A stretch of DNA of 64,000 bases from positions 186,001 through 250,000 of the forward strand of contig NZ_JAVDQG010000003.1 in NCBI RefSeq assembly GCF_031454155.1. The letters run 5' to 3'. Positions 46,516 to 53,806 of the stretch are shown here, piece by piece. Below the pieces are notes generated by a model. It had not been told where the DNA came from. It saw only the letters and a program-made list of their open reading frames with translations, and did not search any database. The DNA comes from Desmospora profundinema (GTDB lineage: Bacteria; Bacillota; Bacilli; Thermoactinomycetales; DSM-45169). How positions within the stretch are numbered: the first letter of the stretch is position 1; the number at the start of each line of letters is the position of its first letter. The position numbers were made by a program, and so were the translations under genes.

Positions 46516-47439
46516 ATGAAAGTTTTGGTGACCGGGGGCGCGGGATTTATCGGCTCCCACATTGTGGACCAACTGTTGGAAGCAGGACATGAACCGATCG
46601 TGGTGGACAATTTGATTACCGGAAACGAGCGTTTCCTGCATGGTAAGGTCTCTTTTTATCGGGTGGATATTCGTGATGAACAGGTGGAAGATGTATTCCG
46701 GCAGGAACGTCCGGTTGCCGTCATTCATCAAGCGGCTCAATCCAGTGTGCCTGTATCTGTCGATGAGCCGGTTCATGACGCTGAAATTAATATTAACGGA
46801 ACCATCCGTCTGTTGGAGGCATCCCGGAAGTTTGGAGTGGAGAAATTTATTTACGCCTCATCGGCTGCTGTATATGGAAATCCCTGCTACTTACCCATTG
46901 ATGAGGCTCATCCGACTCAGCCCCTTTCTCCCTACGGGATCTCCAAGTTTACTCCGGAGTATTACATCAAGGCCTTTCAGGAGCTGTACGGGCTTTCCTA
47001 TACGATCTTCCGCTATGCCAATGTTTACGGACAACGCCAAATGAGTACGGGCGAAGGAGCGGTAATCGCCATATTCTTGGATCGCCTATTACGGGGTCTT
47101 CCGCTCCGGATCGATGGGGATGGTGAACAAACGCGTGATTATATCCATGTGACGGATATCGCGGCAGCCAATGTGTCCGCTCTCACCCGGGCCGACAATC
47201 AAACACTGAATATCGGGACCGGCATTTCCACATCCATCAACAAGCTGGTGCAATTACTGGGCCAGCTTTCAAACGAGCCCGTCACGGTCTCGTATGGGCC
47301 TCCGCGGGCGGGGGATATTAAGCACAGTTACTTTGATATCCGCGCTGCGCGCCAGCATTTGGATTTTAAGCCCCGGATCCCGTTGGAGCAAGGGTTGAGA
47401 CAGACGGCAGACTACCTTTTGCAAATCAAGGGTATATAA
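46516..47439 (+). CDS. NAD-dependent epimerase/dehydratase (UDP-hexose 4-epimerase-like)
   Basis: 307-residue extended short-chain dehydrogenase. It has GGAGFIGSHIVDQLLEAG for NAD binding, the catalytic Ser-Ala-Ala region IYASSAAVYGNP and the YxxxK motif YGISK. By family it probably interconverts UDP-Glc/UDP-Gal or UDP-GlcNAc/UDP-GalNAc, supplying another sugar for the polysaccharide. GGAGGAACACGG precedes ATG 46516. Confidence 0.88.
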   Translation: MKVLVTGGAGFIGSHIVDQLLEAGHEPIVVDNLITGNERFLHGKVSFYRVDIRDEQVEDVFRQERPVAVIHQAAQSSVPVSVDEPVHDAEININGTIRLLEASRKFGVEKFIYASSAAVYGNPCYLPIDEAHPTQPLSPYGISKFTPEYYIKAFQELYGLSYTIFRYANVYGQRQMSTGEGAVIAIFLDRLLRGLPLRIDGDGEQTRDYIHVTDIAAANVSALTRADNQTLNIGTGISTSINKLVQLLGQLSNEPVTVSYGPPRAGDIKHSYFDIRAARQHLDFKPRIPLEQGLRQTADYLLQIKGI

Positions 47440-47499
47440 AGATGGCGCCGGGGTCGTAATATTTCTGTAAAGTTATCGTAAAATAAGCTCAATCGCTTA

Positions 47500-47528
47500 T
47501 TGCCAATGCGGTGGAACTCCAGTATACT
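47500..47528 (+). promoter_or_regulatory. Putative sigma-A promoter of the phosphoglycosyl transferase gene
   Basis: TTGCCA (47500-47505) and TATACT (47523-47528) with an ideal 17 bp spacer. The -10 is embedded in the palindrome CCAGTATACTGG (47519-47530), a possible operator. Confidence 0.6.
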
Positions 47529-47595
47529 GGTTACCAGTCGAGATATCCGTTGACTGTCTTTATTTCATCATTATTACGGCAGGAGTGGTTTGCGG

Positions 47596-48252
47596 ATGCG
47601 TTCAAAAGCGATGGCTTACGAAAGCGATTCGCAAGCGCGAATGGACGGTTTACAACCCTATCATAAGCAGGCCGGTCTGTACCCTGTGGTGAAACGCGTG
47701 TTTGAAGTGACGTTTTCCATCGCGCTCTTATTGTTTATTCTTCCTGTCTTGGTGTTGACGATGATCGCGATTAAACTGGAATCCAAAGGTCCGGTTTTTT
47801 ATAAGCAGGAACGGGTGGGCTTTAACGGTCGGCCGTTCCAAGTCATTAAACTGCGGTCGATGCGGTTGGATGCTGAAAAAAACGGGCCGCAATGGGCAGC
47901 CAAGGATGATCCCCGCGTCACCCGCGTGGGTCGCTTTATCCGCAAAACCCGCATTGATGAAGTGCCACAGCTGATCAATGTGTTGCGGGGAGATATGAGC
48001 TTGATCGGGCCGCGTCCGGAGCGTTGGGTGTTTACGGAGAAGTTCTCCAAGGAGATCCCTGGATTCAAAAAGCGCTTGATAGTCAAACCTGGATTGACTG
48101 GTTGGGCTCAAGTGAATGGCGGTTATGATGCCACTCCCAAAGAAAAATTTTCCATGGATATGTACTACATTCAGAAACAGTCCTTTACCTTGGATATGAG
48201 AATTTTGTACCGGACGGTGTGGGTTGTTCTTTCAGGCAGTGGTGCCCGTTAG
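47596..48252 (+). CDS. Undecaprenyl-phosphate sugar-1-phosphate transferase (minimal monotopic PGT)
   Basis: 218 residues: one N-terminal hydrophobic membrane segment (about 38-58), then the bacterial sugar transferase domain. Conserved features are VFYKQERVGFNGRPFQVIKL, the catalytic Asp-Glu pair in RKTRIDEVPQLINVLRGDMS, and LIGPRPERW. It initiates repeat-unit synthesis by moving a sugar-1-phosphate from a UDP-sugar to undecaprenyl phosphate. The lack of extra N-terminal helices places it with the short PglC/TuaA/EpsL type. ATG 47596 is supported by AGGAGTG at 8 bases. Confidence 0.93.
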   Translation: MRSKAMAYESDSQARMDGLQPYHKQAGLYPVVKRVFEVTFSIALLLFILPVLVLTMIAIKLESKGPVFYKQERVGFNGRPFQVIKLRSMRLDAEKNGPQWAAKDDPRVTRVGRFIRKTRIDEVPQLINVLRGDMSLIGPRPERWVFTEKFSKEIPGFKKRLIVKPGLTGWAQVNGGYDATPKEKFSMDMYYIQKQSFTLDMRILYRTVWVVLSGSGAR

Positions 48253-48278
48253 GAAATCAGTCCTCAAAACAGCAACGA

Positions 48279-48305
48279 AGGGTTGCCGACCGGCAACCCT
48301 TTTTA
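48279..48305 (+). terminator. Terminator at the end of the polysaccharide locus
   Basis: AGGGTTGCCG / CGGCAACCCT hairpin followed by TTTTTA. Confidence 0.88.
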
Positions 48306-48358
48306 TTCTTCCGTTATCGGTTATACCCTGATAAACCCTGTATGGGCATTCCCCTCGA

Positions 48359-48469
48359 TCAAAAAACCAGCCTAAGGGTGAGGTAAAACAAAAACCACAG
48401 GGGAACACTCATCCATGTTGCATTGAAAATGCCCAGCAAAAACGATTTACCAACAACCGGGTAATTCAT
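48359..48469 (-). CDS. Possible 36-residue single-span membrane protein
   Basis: ATG at 48469-48467 follows GGGGGTG at good spacing, and a TATAAT box lies about 35 bp further upstream (complement of 48503-48508). The product, starting MNYPVVGKSFLLGIFNATWM, is almost entirely one hydrophobic helix with an aromatic-rich end. No family is recognised. The strong ribosome-binding site is the best evidence that it is expressed. Confidence 0.4.
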   Translation of the reverse strand: MNYPVVGKSFLLGIFNATWMSVPLWFLFYLTLRLVF

Positions 48470-48680
48470 ATGGGGCACCCCCAAGTACCTCTTATTGACT
48501 ATATTATACGGCAAATCTTCCGTAAATAGTGGGGAGACCCGCATTTGTAAAGGAAATGTAATGCAGCAGTAAAACCCTTAACAAAACGCTGTTAATGGAC
48601 ATTTATTCCAGACAATGCTTCGTTGACGTCATGATATTCTCATGCTAAAATCAACATTGTTTATGTGAATACATGGATTT

Positions 48681-48794
48681 TCTCTTATCCAGAGTGGTGG
48701 AGGGACTGGCCCGATGAAGCCCGGCAACCGACCGCAAGTAGCGGTTAAGGTGCCAATTCCTGCAGAACCGTGAGAGTTCTGACAGATGAGAGAG
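48681..48794 (+). ncRNA. SAM-I (S-box) riboswitch upstream of metNIQ
   Basis: The core CTTATCCAGAGTGGTGGAGG, then GACTGGCCCGATGAAGCCCG and GGCAACC, is the S-box consensus; the P1 strand returns as GATGAGAG. When SAM is bound, the downstream terminator (48813-48844) should form and shut off the methionine transporter genes. Confidence 0.95.
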
Positions 48795-48812
48795 AGGAGC
48801 GCTTCAAACCAT

Positions 48813-48844
48813 CCTTTCTGTGCATCTGCCAGAAAGGTTTTTTT
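48813..48844 (+). terminator. S-box expression-platform terminator
   Basis: CCTTTCTG / CAGAAAGG stem, 9-base loop and a TTTTTTT run. Confidence 0.85.
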
Positions 48845-48857
48845 ATGTTTACAAAAC

Positions 48858-48903
48858 CCGGGAACGAAGGGACCGAGGCGAAACGGATGCTGTAAAGTGC
48901 CTA
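48858..48903 (-). repeat. Fragment of the MITE-like repeat (copy F)
   Basis: CCGGGAACGAAGGGACCGAG, then GCGAAAC and GTAAAGTGCCTAAGG, match the reverse complement of the repeat module (CCGGGAACGAAGTGAACCAG, GCGAGAC, GTGAGTGCAAAGG) with scattered changes. It lies between the S-box terminator and the metN ribosome-binding site. Confidence 0.5.
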
Positions 48904-48924
48904 AGGGTAAGGCGGTGGTGGTTC

Positions 48925-49926
48925 ATGATTGAGTTGACTGACATACACAAGGAGTTTCCGGCACAGGATGGAAGTGGTCCGGTATCGGCCCTTTCCGGGC
49001 TGGATATCCATGTTAAAAGAGGAGAAATATTTGGGATTATCGGCAGGAGTGGAGCCGGAAAAAGCACCCTCCTCCGTATGGTGAACGGGTTGGAAACGCC
49101 AACGTCAGGAGAGGTACGAGTGGACGGTCAAGCCATCCACCGATTGCGTGAGCAGGAGTTGCGGCAGGCACGGCTGGGAATTGGGATGATTTTTCAACAT
49201 TTTAATCTGCTGTGGTCACGGACGGTTCGGGACAATATCGCGTTTCCCCTGGAAGTGGCGGGAAAGCCCAAAGATCAGATCCGGGAGCGGGTGGAGGAGT
49301 TATTGGAACGTGTCGGATTAAAGGAGCGGGCGGACGCTTATCCGTCCCAGCTCTCCGGCGGGCAAAAGCAGCGTGTAGGCATTGCCCGCGCGTTGGCCAA
49401 CGAACCGAAAGTATTGTTATGTGATGAGGCCACGTCCGCCCTTGATCCGGAGACGACTTCTTCCATTCTCCAATTGTTGCGGGAGATTAACCGGGACACG
49501 GGGATTACGCTGCTGTTGATCACCCACGAGATGAGCGTCGTTCAATCCATCTGTCAGCGGGTGGCTGTCATGGATGAGGGAAAAGTGATTGAAACCGGGG
49601 ATGTAAAGGAGATATTTGATCATCCACGGCATTCCGTTACCGCCCAATTTGTCAAGCAAACCTTATTGGGAGATCCAGAACGATCGGCGAGCGGGCGAGA
49701 GTCGGGAGTCTGGTTTCGTTTGCCATTGGATCAATGGGCTTCCGTCCTGCCCGATTTACGGAAAGAGGCGCTTGAACAGGGTGTTCGCCTTCATGTGGTT
49801 GCCGGTGAGTTGACGGGAGAAGGATTGGTCACCGTTTCCCTGAAAGGGGAGCCGTCAGCGGTGGAAAATGTAGCGGAGCGGTTCCGGAAGCAGTCGGTGG
49901 AGGAGGTGGCGGCAGGTGTTTCATGA
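48925..49926 (+). CDS. metN: Methionine ABC transporter ATP-binding protein
   Basis: 333 residues. ATPase domain with Walker [10 protein letters not shown], signature [15 protein letters not shown] and Walker [14 protein letters not shown]; then a C-terminal NIL regulatory domain (about 255-333) that binds methionine in this family. ATG 48925 is chosen because the ABC domain begins directly ([10 protein letters not shown]); the longer upstream frame runs through the riboswitch terminator and repeat relic. S-box control and metI/metQ neighbours confirm the substrate class. Confidence 0.95.
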   Translation: MIELTDIHKEFPAQDGSGPVSALSGLDIHVKRGEIFGIIGRSGAGKSTLLRMVNGLETPTSGEVRVDGQAIHRLREQELRQARLGIGMIFQHFNLLWSRTVRDNIAFPLEVAGKPKDQIRERVEELLERVGLKERADAYPSQLSGGQKQRVGIARALANEPKVLLCDEATSALDPETTSSILQLLREINRDTGITLLLITHEMSVVQSICQRVAVMDEGKVIETGDVKEIFDHPRHSVTAQFVKQTLLGDPERSASGRESGVWFRLPLDQWASVLPDLRKEALEQGVRLHVVAGELTGEGLVTVSLKGEPSAVENVAERFRKQSVEEVAAGVS

Positions 49927-50572
49927 AGTGGATTGGTCCCTGGTTTGGAAAGCCACGGGAGAAACCGTCTATATGGTGGGAATCTCCACGTTTTTTACGG
50001 CACTATTCGGTATTCCGCTGGGAATCCTGCTGGTGGTGACCGACCGGGGACAATTGGCCGCCCAACCCTGGCTGCAAAAAATAGTGGCTGTCTTTGTCAA
50101 CTTCTTCCGTGCGGTGCCTTTTATTGTTCTGGTGTTGTTTCTGTTTCCTGTCGCTCAGTTTTTGGTAGGAACGACCTTGGGCCCGACAGCGGCTACGATT
50201 CCCTTAATTGCGGGAGCTGCCCCGTTTTATGCCCGTATGGTGGAGACGGCTGTGCGTGAAGTGGATAAAGGGGTAATCGAGGCGGCTCGTGCAATGGGCA
50301 GTACCAAATGGCGGGTTGTGATGCGGGTATTGCTGCCGGAAGCGACACCGGCCCTGGTGTCGGGGCTGACCGTCACCTGCGTCACGCTGATCAGTTTCTC
50401 GGCGATGGCCGGTGTGGTCGGCGGCGGTGGACTAGGGGATGCCGCATATCGCTTCGGCTTCCAATCCTTTAATAATTCGATGTTAGTAGTCTGTGGCATT
50501 TTGCTGGTGTTACTGGTGCAAATCGTTCAGTGGGGCGGCGATCGATTGTCCCGCCGATTGGATAAAAGATAA
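49916..50572 (+). CDS. metI: Methionine ABC transporter permease
   Basis: 218 residues with five transmembrane helices. The EAA loop that docks on MetN is [20 protein letters not shown]. It starts at GTG 49916 inside the end of metN, behind GGAGGAGGTGG, so the two are translationally coupled. Confidence 0.95.
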   Translation: MFHEVDWSLVWKATGETVYMVGISTFFTALFGIPLGILLVVTDRGQLAAQPWLQKIVAVFVNFFRAVPFIVLVLFLFPVAQFLVGTTLGPTAATIPLIAGAAPFYARMVETAVREVDKGVIEAARAMGSTKWRVVMRVLLPEATPALVSGLTVTCVTLISFSAMAGVVGGGGLGDAAYRFGFQSFNNSMLVVCGILLVLLVQIVQWGGDRLSRRLDKR

Positions 50573-50596
50573 AAAAGGATGAGGAGAGAAATCGTG

Positions 50597-51394
50597 ATGA
50601 AAAAACGTCTGTCGGTTTTGTTCAGTCTATCTTTGGCCTTGGTGCTTGCCGCTTGCGGAGGGGGGCAAGGGGAGGCGCAAACGTTAAAAGTAGGTGCCAC
50701 CCAGGTTCCCCACGCAGAAATATTGGAACACGTCAAACCCCAATTGGAGAAAGAAGGCATCCAGTTGGAAGTGAAAGTATTCCAAGATTATGTCCTGCCC
50801 AATAAATCGGTGCAGGAAGGGGAACTAGACGCCAACTATTTTCAACATATTCCTTGGCTTGAAGCGACCAACCGGGAGCAGGGTTGGGATCTGGTGGAGG
50901 TGACGGGGGTTCATATCGAACCGATGGGTGCCTATTCTGAAAAACTGGATGATCTTTCCCAATTGAAAGACGGTGCCACGGTGGCGCTTCCCAATGCGAC
51001 CAGTGAACTTACCCGGGTGCTGCTGTTGTTGGATGATGAAGGCTTGATTGAGCTGGATGACCGTGAAGGAGATAAAACGGAGAAAAATATCCAATCCAAC
51101 CCCCACGATCTCAATTTTAAATTGTTGGAGGCTGCTACTTTGCCACGGGTACTGGATCAGGTGGACTTAGCCGTCATTAACACCAATTATGCGTTGCAAG
51201 CCAACCTTGATCCCGAGAAGGATGCACTCTTTCGGGAAGGTTCGGAATCCCCGTATGTAAATGTGCTGGCGGTGAAAAAAGGAAATGAGGATAACGAAGC
51301 CATTCAGAAACTGTCTGAAGCCCTTACCTCTGACGAAGTAAAGGTGTTCATCAAAGAAAAATACGAGGGGGCCGTGGTGCCGGCCTTTGAGTAA
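50597..51394 (+). CDS. metQ: Methionine-binding lipoprotein
   Basis: 265 residues of the NlpA family. Lipoprotein signal with lipobox VLAAC (Cys about residue 20), then the binding protein core VGATQVPHAEILEHV and ELDANYFQHIPWLE. It is anchored on the outer face of the membrane and delivers methionine to MetNI. ATG 50597 (or GTG 50594) lies behind GAGGAGAG. A terminator ends the operon. Confidence 0.95.
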   Translation: MKKRLSVLFSLSLALVLAACGGGQGEAQTLKVGATQVPHAEILEHVKPQLEKEGIQLEVKVFQDYVLPNKSVQEGELDANYFQHIPWLEATNREQGWDLVEVTGVHIEPMGAYSEKLDDLSQLKDGATVALPNATSELTRVLLLLDDEGLIELDDREGDKTEKNIQSNPHDLNFKLLEAATLPRVLDQVDLAVINTNYALQANLDPEKDALFREGSESPYVNVLAVKKGNEDNEAIQKLSEALTSDEVKVFIKEKYEGAVVPAFE

Positions 51395-51406
51395 AATAGA
51401 GAACCG

Positions 51407-51439
51407 AAAACCCCGCAGCCTAAAAGGCCGCGGGGTTTT
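51407..51439 (+). terminator. Terminator of the metNIQ operon
   Basis: AAAACCCCGC / GCGGGGTTTT stem (with inner GCC/GGC pairing) followed by CTTTTTT. Confidence 0.87.
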
Positions 51440-51571
51440 CTTTTTTCAGAAGAAATCCTTCATCGGAAAAGGCTTCAGGGCGTGACCGATCAATCGATGG
51501 GGGCCCCGGGTCGATATGGCTCCCCGAGTGTCTCGCATGTACGGATGCCCCGGGGATTCCAAGGGGAACAG

Positions 51572-52222
51572 TCATTCCACCCCGTTGCCATTTCGCGGGC
51601 GATAATCCAGTTCCCCAAGAGTAATCATCCCCTGGCCGCTGGTCAGTTCGGCAACCATGTCCTGCACGGGAGCTTCCCGTCCAGCAGGAACCCATACCGA
51701 CCATTGAACACGGTCGGTAAAGACGGGGGAATCCATTTCGTAACCGGTTTGACGCAACTGGTGCTCCACTTTTCCCATCGTGGGGTAATCCACTAGGATG
51801 TGAACCTGTCGGTGCAGTACCCAATCGACTTCTCCCGCCGCGTCCAGGCCGGCGCTTGCTCCTTGACTATATGCCCGTATGAGGCCTGCAGCCCCCAGCT
51901 TTACTCCGCCGAAATAGCGGGTAACCACGATCGCAGTGTTTCGAAGCTGCCGGTTTTTGATCACTTCCAGGATGGGACGGCCGGCAGTTCCCGCCGGTTC
52001 CCCGTCATCGGAAGAACGTTGAATTTCCGAAGGATCGTAAACGATATACCCATAACAATTATGAGTGGCGTCCCAGTGCTTTTTTGCGATCCCCTGAATG
52101 AACCGCGAGGCCTCCTCCTCTGTATCGACACGTTCGACATAAGTGATAAAACGGGATTTTTGGATGATGATTTCGGTTTCTCCATACGCTTTAACGGTGC
52201 GGAATCGGTCCGGCGACAGCAA
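51572..52222 (-). CDS. yigZ: YigZ/IMPACT family protein
   Basis: 216 residues. N-terminal UPF0029/IMPACT domain with SRFITYVERVDTEEEA, HNCYGYIVY, SSDDGEPAGTAGRPIL and VVTRYFGGVKLGAAGLIRAY; C-terminal DUF1949 ferredoxin-like domain. Bacterial members (YvyE in B. subtilis) may act in translation or proline peptide processing, but the role is unclear. It starts at TTG with GGAGGAGAG upstream. In Bacillus it also sits near LCP/tagO wall genes. Confidence 0.92.
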   Translation of the reverse strand: MLSPDRFRTVKAYGETEIIIQKSRFITYVERVDTEEEASRFIQGIAKKHWDATHNCYGYIVYDPSEIQRSSDDGEPAGTAGRPILEVIKNRQLRNTAIVVTRYFGGVKLGAAGLIRAYSQGASAGLDAAGEVDWVLHRQVHILVDYPTMGKVEHQLRQTGYEMDSPVFTDRVQWSVWVPAGREAPVQDMVAELTSGQGMITLGELDYRPRNGNGVE

Positions 52223-52710
52223 AAAACTCTCCTCCTACCCATTGTCGAGATGCGCAGTTTGTCTGTTTATTCTGCGATAGAACCCATTCTTTTGAAAAGC
52301 TTTGTCGAAAGGGTAGCCGCAAAAAACGGGCCTGGTTTATGCTGTTGACCACAGACGAGCCCAACGGCTCAAAAGGGAGTGGTTTAAATGGTCATGATCG
52401 GGATCTCCACCGTTTATCGGGAGTGCTTGGTGTCAATCGATCGTCTCGGAAAAAGGGTTCTGTGGGAATCAATCATCAGGGGAAAATTTCACCCAGCCGG
52501 TTGCCAAGGCACTTTCGCTCCATCAAGCATACCAGTTTCAGACTTTCGTGCCAAAGGGATCGACGAAAGACTTGCGGAAGGGAGCCCAATCTTTCGAATC
52601 GGTGAGCAAAGAAGAGGACCGCCTCAGAAAGCCGGACCTCTATAGGGGAGAATGGGATATCAGATAAGCATAAAGGATCCGTCAACCGATTGGAAAGAAA
52701 AAAGAGACGG
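52223..52710 (+). other. Noncoding gap between yigZ and the second LCP gene
   Basis: About 490 bp between two minus-strand genes. Small open frames on both strands lack ribosome-binding sites. GAGCC/GGCTC stems (near 52360-52375) and the sequence CGAAAGGGTAGCCGCAAA (52305-52322) recall structured RNA but match no class clearly. No gene can be supported. Confidence 0.4.
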
Positions 52711-53643
52711 TCACCCATCGATTTGCAGTTCTTTCCGCAGAATATCTCGGATTCGATTCCGCTCCTGTTGCGGGACCACCAGATAATAACGATCATTCCA
52801 CTCATCAACCCCTTGCAGGTGCAACACCTGCATTCGATCCGGGGGGAGGGAGCGAATGGTGGCAGCCAAACGCCACATCTCCCAAGGGGACAGATCAGTA
52901 TCCACATGGCGAATCAGGGTGGGCATCCAAGCTTGCATATTCAACAAAGAAGAAAAACGGGTGCCCCGTTCCCACAGATCCCCCAGTACCTGCTGCTGTC
53001 GGATGTGGCGATCGTAATCGCTTCCGCCGGTTCGGTCGCGCACATAAGCTAACGCTTGCGAACCGTTCAGATGCATCGGTCCTTGCCGAAAGTGGTGTCC
53101 TTTATAGGAGAACGACTTCTCCACCTCAACGTCGACCCCGCCCATTTTATCAATGATGCGTCGGAATCCGCCCATGTCGATCTTCAGGTGATGGTGAACC
53201 GGGACGTCCAAAAAGGTTTCAACCGTCCTTACAGTGGCTTCTACCCCGCCTCCCAGTGCATAGGCATGATTGATCTTATCCCAGCGCTGTCGGCCGCCTT
53301 TCAGTCGGAGGAGGGTTTTGGTGTCACGGGGAATATTCAACAAGGTAACTCTTTTATGAGCCGGGTTGAGCACAACCAACATGATGGCGTCCGTTCGTCC
53401 TTTATCCCCTTTGCGGCGGTCAACCCCCATCAGAAGCAAACTGACCGGTTCTTTGGAGGGAGTCGGGAGGAGGGACTGAGAGGGATTTGTGGTTTTTGGT
53501 GGATTTGTTTGGCCGATGGTCTGTCGTTTGATGGGAGCGGAATCTGTGGATGGATGACTCTTGTTTTGGATACCCCAGGACAATAGGATCGCTCCCGTCA
53601 AAAGGGCGATGATGGCGAGACCAATGGAAACCCAACGATTCAT
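52711..53643 (-). CDS. LytR-CpsA-Psr (LCP) family wall-polymer ligase, second copy
   Basis: About 310 residues: signal anchor (residues about 5-25), a Ser/Thr/Pro/Lys linker, then the extracellular LCP domain with SLLLMGVDRRKGDKGRTDAI, NIPRDTKTLLRL and AYVRDRTGGSDYDRHIRQQQ. It shares domain order with the copy at 43.6 kb, so two ligases may attach different polymers or act redundantly. The ATG at 53643 is preferred for its GGGGGTTGG site; a GTG at 53661 with AAAGGAAG is possible. Confidence 0.92.
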   Translation of the reverse strand: MNRWVSIGLAIIALLTGAILLSWGIQNKSHPSTDSAPIKRQTIGQTNPPKTTNPSQSLLPTPSKEPVSLLLMGVDRRKGDKGRTDAIMLVVLNPAHKRVTLLNIPRDTKTLLRLKGGRQRWDKINHAYALGGGVEATVRTVETFLDVPVHHHLKIDMGGFRRIIDKMGGVDVEVEKSFSYKGHHFRQGPMHLNGSQALAYVRDRTGGSDYDRHIRQQQVLGDLWERGTRFSSLLNMQAWMPTLIRHVDTDLSPWEMWRLAATIRSLPPDRMQVLHLQGVDEWNDRYYLVVPQQERNRIRDILRKELQIDG

Positions 53644-53806
53644 GATTCCAACCCCCGGCACAAATGGTGCTTCCTTTCACGAGCCTTATGCTTTCCCGCC
53701 TGTTGCTGAATCATTCCGGTGTCCAATGCCCGTTCGTCAGTCCCCATCGATCCGTTTTTTTGGTAAGCTTATGGTACCAATAGCTTCTTAGGGACGGGGC
53801 GGAGCG

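Noticed and set aside
52290-52350. Possible c-di-GMP-I riboswitch (CGAAAGGG...CCGCAAA...GGGCCT)
   Set aside because: The conserved core GGGACGCAAAGCC is not matched, and the nearest gene in that orientation is antisense; a covariance search would be needed.
52339-52645. Overlapping small frames in the yigZ-LCP gap
   Set aside because: No start signals and no recognisable product.
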